From NCBI RefSeq assembly GCF_004153685.1, contig NZ_SDQD01000002.1, forward strand, positions 1,116,001 through 1,180,000: DNA of 64,000 nucleotides, written 5' to 3'. This DNA is from Pollutimonas harenae. GTDB taxonomy: Bacteria > Pseudomonadota > Gammaproteobacteria > Burkholderiales > Burkholderiaceae_B. The translations under genes and the position numbers were made by a program. Numbering within the stretch: the first letter of the stretch is position 1; each line of letters opens with the position of its first letter. Under the pieces are notes generated by a model. That model did no database searches, was not told the origin of the DNA, and worked only from the letters and a program-made list of their open reading frames with translations. This document shows positions 26,578-34,483 of this stretch, one piece after another.

Positions 26578-27372
26578 CTAGAGGGTCTTGCTAAGTATGG
26601 TCAGCTCGGTCGCCGCCTCTTGAAGCGCCGGCAGGATTTTTTCCTTCATATCATCGATAGACATTCGCTGGGCGTGAACCCCTACGCTCATAGCCGACAT
26701 GGGTCGACCGTCTCGGCCCATGATGGGAAGTGCAATAGACCGGACACCCGCCTCAAGTTCCTGATCAATGACAGCAAAACCTTGCGCTCGAATCTGTTCA
26801 AGCTCTTGTGCAAGGGCAGTTGCATCCGTGAGCGAATGCGGCGTGTACTGTATGTACTTAGCGCGGGCCATGTACTGCTCTTGCTCATGGTAGGGTAAAG
26901 AGGCTATTAGTACACGCCCCATCGAGGTATAAATAGCGGGAAGTCTGCTACCCACATCCAGATGCATGGCCATCAAACGCTTGGTTTGTGCGCGGGCAAT
27001 ATAGAGTATTTCATCACCATCAAGAACCGATACGGAACTTGATTCGTCCAAGGGACCGCTTAAACGATTCAAAATGGGGCCCGCCGCCTGACTTAGCGAC
27101 GACGAAGCAAAATAGCCGTGTCCCAAAAGCAGCACCCTGGGCCGCAAGTTAAATGCCCCTCCGTCCACGCTGGCAACAAAACCCATTTTATCGAGCGTGT
27201 ATAGGCAGCGTCGCACCGCGGCACGAGGTATGCCAGTTTTTTGGCTGATCTGTGAAACGGTCATGTTTGGGCGCTCGGCTGAAAATGCCCGAATTACGAC
27301 AAGGCCGCGTGCCAAAGACATCATGAAGTTAGGGTCACCCGCCAGGGCAGCAATTTCCTCAACTGAATTCAC
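26578..27372 (-). CDS. IclR family regulator (PcaR/PobR-like)
   Basis: 264 residues. The N-terminal winged helix SLARGLVVIRAFSAERPNMTVSQISQKTGIPRAAVRRCLYTLDKMGFV and the AVRRCLYTL recognition helix are typical of the PcaR/PcaU/PobR branch. The effector domain includes LNRLSGPLDESSSVSVLDGDEILYIARAQ and GFAVIDQELEAGVRSIALPI. It is divergent from the BKACE operon and a near-perfect palindrome fills the gap, so it probably controls that operon and itself. Confidence 0.92.
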   Translation of the reverse strand: MNSVEEIAALAGDPNFMMSLARGLVVIRAFSAERPNMTVSQISQKTGIPRAAVRRCLYTLDKMGFVASVDGGAFNLRPRVLLLGHGYFASSSLSQAAGPILNRLSGPLDESSSVSVLDGDEILYIARAQTKRLMAMHLDVGSRLPAIYTSMGRVLIASLPYHEQEQYMARAKYIQYTPHSLTDATALAQELEQIRAQGFAVIDQELEAGVRSIALPIMGRDGRPMSAMSVGVHAQRMSIDDMKEKILPALQEAATELTILSKTL

Positions 27373-27399
27373 TTGATTTTCTTTATTTTGCTTAATAAT

Positions 27400-27438
27400 A
27401 ATGTCCGATTATCGCACAGAATTTCGATAATCGACATT
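27400..27438. promoter_or_regulatory. Palindromic operator between iclR-type gene and BKACE operon
   Basis: GATTATCG (27407-27414) and CGATAATC (27425-27432) form an exact 8-bp inverted repeat with a 10-base spacer. It extends outward as AATGTC / GACATT with one extra base in the left arm. It lies 28 bases from the regulator start and about 64 bases from the BKACE start, the usual place for an IclR-type operator. Confidence 0.65.
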
Positions 27439-27501
27439 GACCGAGCTTTGGCCCATAGGTAGGATGAGCTGTCCACGATCAATTAGGCAAACGACAGCAT
27501 C

Positions 27502-28380
27502 ATGCAAGAAAAGGTCATCATCACCTGTGCTATTACCGGCAATCTCACCACACCCGAACAGCACCCCGGACTTCCGGTCACACCAAAACAAATTGCGGAT
27601 TCGGCTCTAGAGGCATCGAAAGAAGGTGCTTCGGTTGCACACATTCATGTGCGTGATCCCAAAACGGGCAAGCCTTCCATGGAAACCGGGTATTACCGGG
27701 AAGTCATGGACCGGATTCGCCAGAGCAATCCTGATATGGTGATTAACCTGACAACTGGCCCAGGCGGACGCTTCGTGCCCAGTGAAGAAGATCCGAAGGT
27801 CGCCGGCCCTGGAACAACACTACTGCGTCCTGAATTACGCGTAGAACATATTGCTGAGCTGCGCCCAGAGATATGTACGCTGGATCTGAATACGATGAAT
27901 TCAGCCGGACAAGTCGTGATCAACACGCCGGCCAACGTGCGCAAGATGGCACGCATCATTAAACAGGCTGGCGTTAAACCCGAACTTGAAATCTTTGATT
28001 CTGGTGATCTGCGATTGGCATGCGACTTGATACGTGAAGGCGAGCTTGATGGTCCGGGACTCTTCAGTTTTGTACTGGGCGTCAACTATGGCTTTGCGGC
28101 CAATCCAGAAACCATGGCCTATGCACGCAGCATGCTGCCCACTGGCGCCACATGGTCGGCATTTGGCATAGGCCGGCACGAGTTCCCGATGGTCGCTCAG
28201 GCTTATCTCTACGGCGGCCATGTGCGGGTCGGCTTTGAAGACAATATCTATATGGCCAAAGGTGTCCTGGCTGAAAGCAATGCACAGCTTGTTGGGCGGG
28301 CGCGTTGCATTATCGAGTCAATTGGAGGCGATGTTGCCTCGGCAAGCCAGGCTCGAAAAATACTTGGCTTGCCATCCTGA
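27502..28380 (+). CDS. Beta-keto acid cleavage enzyme (BKACE/DUF849)
   Basis: 292 residues of the 3-keto-5-aminohexanoate cleavage (Kce/BKACE) family, a TIM barrel that uses Zn2+ to transfer an acetyl unit from a beta-keto acid to acetyl-CoA. It opens EKVIITCAITGNLTTPEQHPGLPVTP. Metal ligands are in VAHIHVRDPKTGKPS (His47, His49). NLTTGPGGRF, ICTLDLNTMN, LGVNYGFAA and HVRVGFEDNIYMAKG follow the family. Substrates in this family range from KAH to dehydrocarnitine. The adjacent SDR could supply the keto acid by oxidising the 3-hydroxy acid. Confidence 0.9.
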   Translation: MQEKVIITCAITGNLTTPEQHPGLPVTPKQIADSALEASKEGASVAHIHVRDPKTGKPSMETGYYREVMDRIRQSNPDMVINLTTGPGGRFVPSEEDPKVAGPGTTLLRPELRVEHIAELRPEICTLDLNTMNSAGQVVINTPANVRKMARIIKQAGVKPELEIFDSGDLRLACDLIREGELDGPGLFSFVLGVNYGFAANPETMAYARSMLPTGATWSAFGIGRHEFPMVAQAYLYGGHVRVGFEDNIYMAKGVLAESNAQLVGRARCIIESIGGDVASASQARKILGLPS

Positions 28381-28427
28381 CGCTGTGCACCGCAGTTTTT
28401 CTATTCAATACAAATTCCGGAGACAAC

Positions 28428-29411
28428 ATGAAAATATCCCGTACCCTCCCCTTCAAAGCATTGCTGCTTGCCAGCACTATCGTCGGCTCATCAGCAAGTG
28501 CTGCAGCAACTGACTACCCTTCCAAGCCTATTCAGATGATTGTGCCTTTCTCTGCCGGAGGCACCAGCGATTTCCTGGCACGAACAGTTGCTGAAAAGCT
28601 TGGTGCCTCCCTTGATACCACCGTGGTCGTCGATAACCGCCCAGGAGCAGGTGGCAACATTGGCTCGGCGATGGTCGCCCGCGCCAAACCAGACGGTTAT
28701 ACCCTGCTGCTTGGCACTGTAGGCACGCACGCAATCAATCAAAGTGTGTACAAAGAAATGTCTTTCGATGCGGTCAAAGACTTCGCACCAATATCGCTCG
28801 TTGCCGCAGTGCCCAACATCTTGGTCGCCAATCCTGCCTTACAAGCCAATTCCGTCCAGGAGCTCATTGCCTTGGCAAAACAAAAACCTGGTCAAATCAC
28901 CTTTGCGTCGTCAGGCAACGGCAGCTCTATCCATTTGTCGGGTGAGATGTTCAAAAGCTTGACTGGTGTAGACATGCTGCATGTGCCATACAAAGGCAGT
29001 GGGCCCGCCGTCATTGATCTGCTGGGCGGTCAAGTCGACATCATGTTCGACAATATGCCATCAGCATTGCCCCACGTACAGGCCGGAAAATTAAAGGCTT
29101 TTGCCGTAACAACAGGCGAACGCTCTGAAGCGGCCCCGGAACTGCCGACTATTGCCGAAGAAGGCGTCAAAGGTTATGAAGCCACTGCCTGGTTCGGCAT
29201 CCTGGCTCCTGCAGGTACGCCTACAGATATTGTCGCAAAACTCAACGCCGAGATAGTCAAGATCCTGGATATGCCCGATGTAAAAAAACGCTTGGCCGGA
29301 CAAGGCGCAAAAGCTGTTAGTAACAGCCCCGAAGAATTTGCAAGCTATATCAAGGCAGAGCTTAAAAAATGGGAGAATGTTGTCAAGTCTTCCGGCTTTC
29401 AGCCGATCTAA
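28428..29411 (+). CDS. Bug family (tripartite tricarboxylate) solute-binding protein
   Basis: 327 residues from ATG 28428 with a CCGGAGAC ribosome site. The signal peptide is KISRTLPFKALLLASTIV to about residue 25. The mature part is YPSKPIQMIVPFSAGGTSDFLARTVAEKLG, then VVVDNRPGAGGNIGSAMVARAKPDGYTLLLG, LHVPYKGSGPAVIDLLGGQVDIMFDN and WFGILAPAGTP. These are the Bug hallmarks. Large numbers of such genes without TctA/TctB partners are typical of Bordetella relatives. Position between BKACE and SDR suggests it captures the substrate of this operon. Confidence 0.93.
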   Translation: MKISRTLPFKALLLASTIVGSSASAAATDYPSKPIQMIVPFSAGGTSDFLARTVAEKLGASLDTTVVVDNRPGAGGNIGSAMVARAKPDGYTLLLGTVGTHAINQSVYKEMSFDAVKDFAPISLVAAVPNILVANPALQANSVQELIALAKQKPGQITFASSGNGSSIHLSGEMFKSLTGVDMLHVPYKGSGPAVIDLLGGQVDIMFDNMPSALPHVQAGKLKAFAVTTGERSEAAPELPTIAEEGVKGYEATAWFGILAPAGTPTDIVAKLNAEIVKILDMPDVKKRLAGQGAKAVSNSPEEFASYIKAELKKWENVVKSSGFQPI

Positions 29412-29419
29412 TTAAACCG

Positions 29420-29449
29420 ACCCCCTCTATTCAAAGAATGTAGGGGGGT
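29420..29449 (+). other. Stem-loop between Bug gene and SDR gene
   Basis: CCCCCT (29421-29426) pairs with AGGGGG (29442-29447); inner ATTC pairs with GAAT around an AAA loop, with one mismatch in between. There is no T-run after it. It could stabilise the upstream mRNA or weaken read-through into the SDR gene. Confidence 0.5.
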
Positions 29450-29472
29450 GCAAATAACATACAAGGATGTTT

Positions 29473-30174
29473 GTGAGTCAAGAACGTGTTTTGATCACCG
29501 GCGGTGCCAGCGGCATTGGCGCCGCCATCGCCGCGCGCTGTCGCCAGGATGGATATCAACCCGTCATCATCGACCGTATCGGAGACGGAATTCAGGCAGA
29601 CCTATCTGATTCCAAAGAAACAGCGCATGCGTTAGAGCAAGCCCTTGAAGACGGACCAATTACGCGGCTGGTCAATAATGTAGGCATAGTGGTGCCCGCC
29701 CATGCCGAAAACCAAACCCTGGACGAACTACAACTAGCTTGGTCTCTTAACGTGCGCTGTGCTGTGCAGTGCATGCAAGCACTGCTCCCGGGGATGAAAG
29801 CAGCCGAATTTGGCCGTATCGTCAATATGTCTTCGCGCGCGGCGCTGGGCAAGGAACTACGCAGCGCCTACTCTGCGTCAAAAGCAGGCCTACTTGGCAT
29901 GACCCGTGTATGGGCACTAGAGCTGGGTCTCCATGGCATCACTGCTAACGCCATAGGGCCAGGTCCCATCCGCACAGAATTATTCGACAAGGCAAACCCA
30001 CCGGGCGACCCGAGAACAGAAAGAATCATCAAGTCTGTCCCAGTTAAGCGGGTCGGCACCCCTGATGATATTGCACAAGCGGCATCATTTCTTATGGATG
30101 AACGCAGTGGTTTCACCACCGGCCAGGTTTTATACGTATGCGGCGGCATGACTGTGGGTGTGGCATCCGTTTAA
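29473..30174 (+). CDS. SDR family oxidoreductase
   Basis: Short-chain dehydrogenase with 233 residues from GTG 29473. I prefer that start because AAGGA is 5-6 bases upstream; the in-frame ATG 29467 lies inside that site. The cofactor loop is LITGGASGIGAAIA, the NNVG motif is LVNNVGIVVPA, the active site is MSSRAALGKELRSAYSASKAG (Ser, Tyr, Lys), and the C terminus ends VCGGMTVG. It is the last gene of the BKACE operon. A 3-hydroxyacyl/3-hydroxy acid dehydrogenase role fits the context. Confidence 0.9.
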   Translation: MSQERVLITGGASGIGAAIAARCRQDGYQPVIIDRIGDGIQADLSDSKETAHALEQALEDGPITRLVNNVGIVVPAHAENQTLDELQLAWSLNVRCAVQCMQALLPGMKAAEFGRIVNMSSRAALGKELRSAYSASKAGLLGMTRVWALELGLHGITANAIGPGPIRTELFDKANPPGDPRTERIIKSVPVKRVGTPDDIAQAASFLMDERSGFTTGQVLYVCGGMTVGVASV

Positions 30175-30256
30175 TACTCCCGTCCCTACCGCCTATTGAT
30201 CCACCTCACCCGCTGCACATTGAAGGTTTGAGGTTGCTGTCGCTTGAACCTTTTGC

Positions 30257-30727
30257 TTACTGCGATACGTTCTTGAGCAAGCCCAGCTCAATGGCCACAG
30301 CGGTAGGCAGGTTGTATTTGCCCGGAAGGCGCTTGTGCTTGAACCAGCCATAGCTCGAATGTTCCCGGTTCAATCGTGGTGCAAGCTGTTTATCGACTTT
30401 CAGCAGGTAGTAATACAGTTCGCGGTCGCCGACTCTTTTGCTTTTCTTGAGGCCTGCCACCCTGCCCAGCTTATTCAAATGCTTCGGCTTGATACGCCAG
30501 CCTGCTTCTTCGGCCAGTTCGCGCAGCAAGGCGCTTGATGGCTCTTCGTCGCATTCGACACGGCCACCAAAAAGATTCCAGGTCCCGCTATTATTAACGG
30601 CACTGGAACGCTTGCCAAGCAAAAACCTGCCGGTAGCGGGGCAATAAATGACTGCCCAGGCTCCGCGCTTGGGCGGAGTATGTTTTGAACGTTCCTTTGG
30701 CATATGTCTATAAATGATCAAGCCCAT
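30257..30727 (-). CDS. Nudix hydrolase
   Basis: 156 residues. The Nudix box is complete: GGRVECDEEPSSALLRELAEEAGW, matching G(x5)E(x7)REUxEExGU. The N-terminal part is AWAVIYCPATGRFLLGKRSS and the C-terminal part SSYGWFKHKRLPGKYNLPTA. Substrate is likely a nucleoside diphosphate derivative, but the family is too diverse to say. ATG 30727 or ATG 30703 (MPKERSKH) could be the start; neither has a clear ribosome site. Confidence 0.88.
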   Translation of the reverse strand: MGLIIYRHMPKERSKHTPPKRGAWAVIYCPATGRFLLGKRSSAVNNSGTWNLFGGRVECDEEPSSALLRELAEEAGWRIKPKHLNKLGRVAGLKKSKRVGDRELYYYLLKVDKQLAPRLNREHSSYGWFKHKRLPGKYNLPTAVAIELGLLKNVSQ

Positions 30728-30889
30728 GACAGTATGACGGGCTTGCGCAAAGAATTTTATATCAGTTGCAAGACAAGATATAAAAAAAGAGTGTCAAGCT
30801 TATGACAAAAATGTGTTGTGCCCACAACATCTGCCCATTCCACCGCCCGCGATGTATGCTATGAATTCCTTCAACCACAACGATGCAAT

Positions 30890-31072
30890 ATGAACAACAC
30901 TGCAAAAAGAGCAATGACGGTCATGGTAGCCAGCATGCTGACACTGATTTTGCTCGGCTGCCAAAAAGAAGGTCCTGCCGAAAAGGCAGGCAAGGAAATC
31001 GACAAGGCTATCAGTAGCGCGGGCGATCAAATTCAGGCCGCAGGCGACAAGATCCAGTCGACGGCCAAATAA
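30890..31072 (+). CDS. Small lipoprotein
   Basis: 60 residues: NNTAKRAMTVMVASMLTL then the lipobox LILLGC with Cys24, then a charged tail KEGPAEKAGKEIDKAISSAGDQIQAAGDKI with two imperfect 11-residue-like helical repeats. Such short lipoproteins with amphipathic helices are common in beta-proteobacteria and lack a known role. There is no good ribosome site, so the start is inferred from the lipobox spacing. It is followed at once by the PhoX remnant. Confidence 0.72.
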   Translation: MNNTAKRAMTVMVASMLTLILLGCQKEGPAEKAGKEIDKAISSAGDQIQAAGDKIQSTAK

Positions 31073-31077
31073 TCACG

Positions 31078-31257
31078 CATGAGCCAGGGCACGGCGCCAC
31101 CCGTTTTGAATGGGATATCTTCGTGCTTGCCGGACGGCCTAGCCTTCGATCAAGACGGCCGGCTATGGATACAGACTGATGGCAAATATAGCAATAGCGT
31201 GAGTATGAAGGCCAGGGCAACAAGCAGATGCTGTGCGCAGACCCCAGGGCTCCACTA
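31078..31257 (+). pseudogene. Decayed fragment of a PhoX-type alkaline phosphatase
   Basis: Three pieces of a PhoX/DUF839 phosphatase read in alternating frames with frameshifts between them. They are GHGATRFEWDIFVLAG (31090-31134), DGLAFDQDGRLWIQTDGKYS (31133-31192) and EYEGQGNKQMLCADP (31201-31245). In intact PhoX these blocks occur in this order in the C-terminal half. Most of the gene is gone; only about 180 bases remain. Start and end are approximate. It sits between a small lipoprotein gene and an orphan XRE gene. Confidence 0.7.
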
Positions 31258-31349
31258 GCGAGAGTGTCTTTTCAAAAAAAATTCCCTACAGCGACATGCA
31301 CCCTTGGGCCATGCCTGGCAGTGCACCCCCATGAAGTCAATCATGCCTT

Positions 31350-31383
31350 TCAAGCCATATGGCCTATCCTGAATATGGCTTGA
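31350..31383. promoter_or_regulatory. Inverted repeat upstream of the XRE gene
   Basis: TCAAGCCATA (31350-31359) and TATGGCTTGA (31374-31383) form a perfect 10-bp inverted repeat with a 14-base spacer. A small palindrome, TGCATATGCA, follows a few bases later. This is a plausible operator for the XRE protein encoded 110 bases downstream; not proven. Confidence 0.5.
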
Positions 31384-31490
31384 ATTGCATATGCATTAGG
31401 TTGTATATGTCTTTGAAAGCATATATCATCTTATCTTTGGTTCTGATGCCAACATTTTTGCATCAGTACCACCAACGCAAAGGACTCACC

Positions 31491-31877
31491 ATGCCCAAGA
31501 AGCCCAATAAGGCGAAGACGGCACCTGCTGGCAATAAACCCAAGCAAAAACTCGTGAATGGCATAAATATCCAAATCAACGCCACCAAGGTGGCGACGCT
31601 TAAAGAATTGCGTAAAGCCACGCAGCATACTCAGGACGACCTGGCTATTGCGCTGGGTGTGGGCCAAGGCACGATCTCGCGCATTGAAAAGCGCGATGAC
31701 ATGCTGGTTTCCACTTTGCAGCATTACATAGAAAGCGTGGGCGGCACCATGCAGATTCTGGCTACCTTCCCGAACAACCACGCACTGATCATCGAACAGC
31801 TCAGCAAGAGGGCTGCCGCACAACTCAATCAATCCAATGTGAAACCTCCGGACTCAAACAGCCTGCCGGCCACTTAG
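31491..31877 (+). CDS. XRE family regulator (HigA-like, orphan)
   Basis: 128 residues from ATG 31491, which has AAAGGA 6 bases upstream. A basic N-terminal tail (PKKPNKAKTAPAGNKPKQK) leads to a helix-turn-helix: TLKELRKATQHTQDDLAIALGVGQGTISRIEKRDDMLVSTLQHYIESVGGTMQIL. This shape is that of HigA-type antitoxins. No toxin gene is upstream: the 400 bases before it hold only the PhoX remnant and an inverted repeat. So either the partner was lost or it is a stand-alone regulator. nspC starts 13 bases downstream, so it could be co-transcribed. Confidence 0.85.
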   Translation: MPKKPNKAKTAPAGNKPKQKLVNGINIQINATKVATLKELRKATQHTQDDLAIALGVGQGTISRIEKRDDMLVSTLQHYIESVGGTMQILATFPNNHALIIEQLSKRAAAQLNQSNVKPPDSNSLPAT

Positions 31878-31890
31878 GCTCCAAGCAACA

Positions 31891-32994
31891 ATGCATACCC
31901 TCCCAACACCCTACTATCTCATCGACAAGCCAGCGCTGCAACGCAATCTGGACACCATAAACTACATACGCAAACACTCCGGTGCGAAAGTTCTGCTCGC
32001 ACTCAAGTGCTTTGCCACCTGGTCGGTCTTTGACCTGATGCGCCAGCATATGGACGGAACAACATCATCGTCCTTATATGAAGTCAAGCTGGGTTACCAG
32101 AAGTTCGGCGGCGAAACCCACGCTTATAGCGTTGCCTTTGCTGACCACGAAATTGATGAAGTCGTGGCCAACTGCGACAAGATCATTTTCAACTCGATCA
32201 ATCAGCTGAAGCGATACGCCTCAAAAGCCCAGGGCAAGCCCATGGGCCTGCGCCTTAATCCTGGCATCAGTTGTGCAGGCTTCGACCTGGCTGATCCCGC
32301 CCGCACGTACAGCCGACTGGGCGAAGGCGATCCGGCACGGATTCTGGCTGTGGCCGACCAGCTTGACGGCGTCATGATTCACAACAACTGCGAAAACGAT
32401 GACCTGCCCCGGTTCGACGCGTTGCTGACCCAGATCGAACATACATACGGCGATATTCTCAGGCGTCTTAAATGGGTCAGCCTGGGCGGAGGCATCAGCT
32501 TCACTGCGAAAGATTACCCGGTAGATGCCTTTTGCCAACGTCTGCAGCGCTTTGCGCAAGAATACGATGTACAGGTTTACCTCGAGCCGGGCGAGGCCGC
32601 AGTACGCCACAGCACAACGCTTGAAGTCAGTGTGCTCGATGTCGGGTTCAACGGCAAGCACCTTGCGGTGGTAGACAGCTCCACCGAGGCTCATATGCTC
32701 GACCTACTGATTTACCGCGAGACCGCCCCGTTGGGCGACGGCACGGGTGAGCATGAATACATGGTCTGCGGCAAGACCTGCCTGGCCGGAGATATCTTCG
32801 GCGAAGGCCGTTTCGCCGCCCCGTTGCAGATCGGCGACCGCATCTCCATCGGCGATGCGGCCGGTTACACCATGGTCAAGAAAAACTGGTTCAACGGCGT
32901 GCACATGCCGTCGATTGCAGTCAAAGAAGCCGATGGTTCCGTGCGCGTAGTGCGCGAATTTTCCTTTGACGACTACGTCAACAGTCTGTCCTGA
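31891..32994 (+). CDS. nspC: Carboxynorspermidine decarboxylase
   Basis: PLP enzyme that decarboxylates carboxynorspermidine or carboxyspermidine in the alternative polyamine pathway. The 367 residues show the fold III barrel: TPYYLIDKPALQRNLDTI, LLALKCFATWSV with PLP Lys39, GLRLNPGISC, HNNCENDDLPRF, WVSLGGGISFT, YLEPGEAAV, and the C-terminal MVCGKTCLAGDIF with the catalytic Cys and Asp. It is followed 40 bases later by its dehydrogenase partner, as in Vibrio. No agmatine or SpeD-SpeE genes are visible nearby. Confidence 0.95.
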   Translation: MHTLPTPYYLIDKPALQRNLDTINYIRKHSGAKVLLALKCFATWSVFDLMRQHMDGTTSSSLYEVKLGYQKFGGETHAYSVAFADHEIDEVVANCDKIIFNSINQLKRYASKAQGKPMGLRLNPGISCAGFDLADPARTYSRLGEGDPARILAVADQLDGVMIHNNCENDDLPRFDALLTQIEHTYGDILRRLKWVSLGGGISFTAKDYPVDAFCQRLQRFAQEYDVQVYLEPGEAAVRHSTTLEVSVLDVGFNGKHLAVVDSSTEAHMLDLLIYRETAPLGDGTGEHEYMVCGKTCLAGDIFGEGRFAAPLQIGDRISIGDAAGYTMVKKNWFNGVHMPSIAVKEADGSVRVVREFSFDDYVNSLS

Positions 32995-33034
32995 CAGCAC
33001 TGCTCTTATTTCAACAATTAGGGGATTATCCACA

Positions 33035-34429
33035 ATGAAACGCAATGTTCTAATTATTGGCGCCGGCGGTGTGGCTCACGTGGCCGCCCACAAATGTGCC
33101 CAGAACAATATCTTGCTGGGCGATATTCATATTGCGTCGCGCACCCTTGAAAAATGTCAGGCCATTATCAAATCCATCAAAGAAAAAGACAGCCAGCGTA
33201 GTGCAGGCCGACTGCAGGCGCATGAACTGGATGCCCTGGACATCGAAGCCACCAAGGCGCTGATCCGTTCGACCAACAGTCAGATCGTGATCAATGTGGG
33301 CTCGCCCTTTCTTAACATGGCGGTCATGAGCGCCTGCATCGAAACCGGCGCAGCCTACCTCGACACCGCCATTCACGAAGATCCCGCCAAAGTGTGCGAA
33401 GCACCACCCTGGTATGGTAACTACGAATGGCAGCGGCGCGACGATTGCAGGAAGGCTGGCGTGACCGCTATCCTGGGGGTCGGTTTTGATCCGGGCGTCG
33501 TCAACGCCTACGGACGCTATGCCATCGACACCTATTTCGATCAAGTCGAATCCATCGACATCATCGACATCAACGCCGGCAGCCACGGTCGCTACTTCGC
33601 CACCAATTTCGATCCTGAAATCAATTTCCGCGAGTTCACTTCCACGGTATGGTCATGGGAACGGGGCAAATGGAAGGCCAACGCCATGTTCGAGCATCGC
33701 CATGAATGGGATATGCCCGTAGTCGGCAAAAACACCACCTACCTCACGGGCCACGACGAACTGCACTCCATGTCGAAAAACCTCGATGTGCCCAATATTC
33801 GTTTCTGGATGGGCTTTGGCGAACACTACATCAATGTTTTCACGGTACTCAAGAACCTGGGCTTGCTGTCCGAACAGCCCGTACGCACCGCCGAGGGACT
33901 TGAGGTTGTACCACTCAAGGTGGTCAAGGCCATTCTGCCCGACCCTGCCTCGCTAGCACCCAACTACACAGGCAAGACCTGCATAGGCGACCTGGTCAAA
34001 GGCAAAAAGAACGGTAAGCCGCAAGAAGTGCTCATCTACAATATTTGCGATCACAAGGAAAGCTTTCAAGAAGTAGGCAGCCAGGCCATTTCGTACACTG
34101 CCGGCGTGCCGGTAGTGGCGGCCGCCATGTTGATTGCGGACGGCGTCTGGGATGTTGGCCATATGGCCAACGTAGAAGAACTGGATCCAAAACCCTTTAT
34201 AGATCTGATGAATCGCATGGGGCTGGTAACCCGGGTTCGCGATGCACAAGGCGACCGCATCCTGCATCCGCAACGTGAGTCGGCCGTTGCAGTGAATGTC
34301 AAGAAACGCAGCGCACAAGTGGCGGTCAGTCACTATACGCACGGTGAACGCAGCGCACCGGAAAGCCATCCTTATGTTAAAACAGCGCTGAACGAAAAAG
34401 CGGCCATCAGTACTCGCAATCTCACCTGA
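33035..34429 (+). CDS. Carboxynorspermidine synthase (saccharopine dehydrogenase family)
   Basis: Condenses a diamine with aspartate beta-semialdehyde using NADPH to give carboxy(nor)spermidine, the substrate of NspC. From ATG 33035 (AGGGGA upstream) there are 464 residues. The Rossmann start is NVLIIGAGGVAHVAAHKCAQNN, then VINVGSPFLNMAVMSACIETGAAYLDTA, GVTAILGVGFDPGVVNAYGRYA and GAGG-fold partners. The family also includes saccharopine dehydrogenase, but the pairing with nspC supports the polyamine role. Confidence 0.93.
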   Translation: MKRNVLIIGAGGVAHVAAHKCAQNNILLGDIHIASRTLEKCQAIIKSIKEKDSQRSAGRLQAHELDALDIEATKALIRSTNSQIVINVGSPFLNMAVMSACIETGAAYLDTAIHEDPAKVCEAPPWYGNYEWQRRDDCRKAGVTAILGVGFDPGVVNAYGRYAIDTYFDQVESIDIIDINAGSHGRYFATNFDPEINFREFTSTVWSWERGKWKANAMFEHRHEWDMPVVGKNTTYLTGHDELHSMSKNLDVPNIRFWMGFGEHYINVFTVLKNLGLLSEQPVRTAEGLEVVPLKVVKAILPDPASLAPNYTGKTCIGDLVKGKKNGKPQEVLIYNICDHKESFQEVGSQAISYTAGVPVVAAAMLIADGVWDVGHMANVEELDPKPFIDLMNRMGLVTRVRDAQGDRILHPQRESAVAVNVKKRSAQVAVSHYTHGERSAPESHPYVKTALNEKAAISTRNLT

Positions 34430-34439
34430 CCACCTAGCA

Positions 34440-34462
34440 ACTCGGGCGCCTGGCGCCCGAGT
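34440..34462 (+). other. Strong intergenic hairpin after the polyamine pair
   Basis: An 11-bp inverted repeat ACTCGGGCGCC / GGCGCCCGAGT with a single base between the arms. No T-run follows. It may act as a 3' mRNA stabiliser or a weak terminator between the carboxynorspermidine synthase and cytochrome b561. Confidence 0.55.
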
Positions 34463-34483
34463 CTCAAGAAGCACGCATTAATC

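Noticed and set aside
29420-29449. Intrinsic terminator after the Bug gene
   Set aside because: Good stem but no T-run, and the SDR gene follows closely in the same operon; kept only as a stem-loop.
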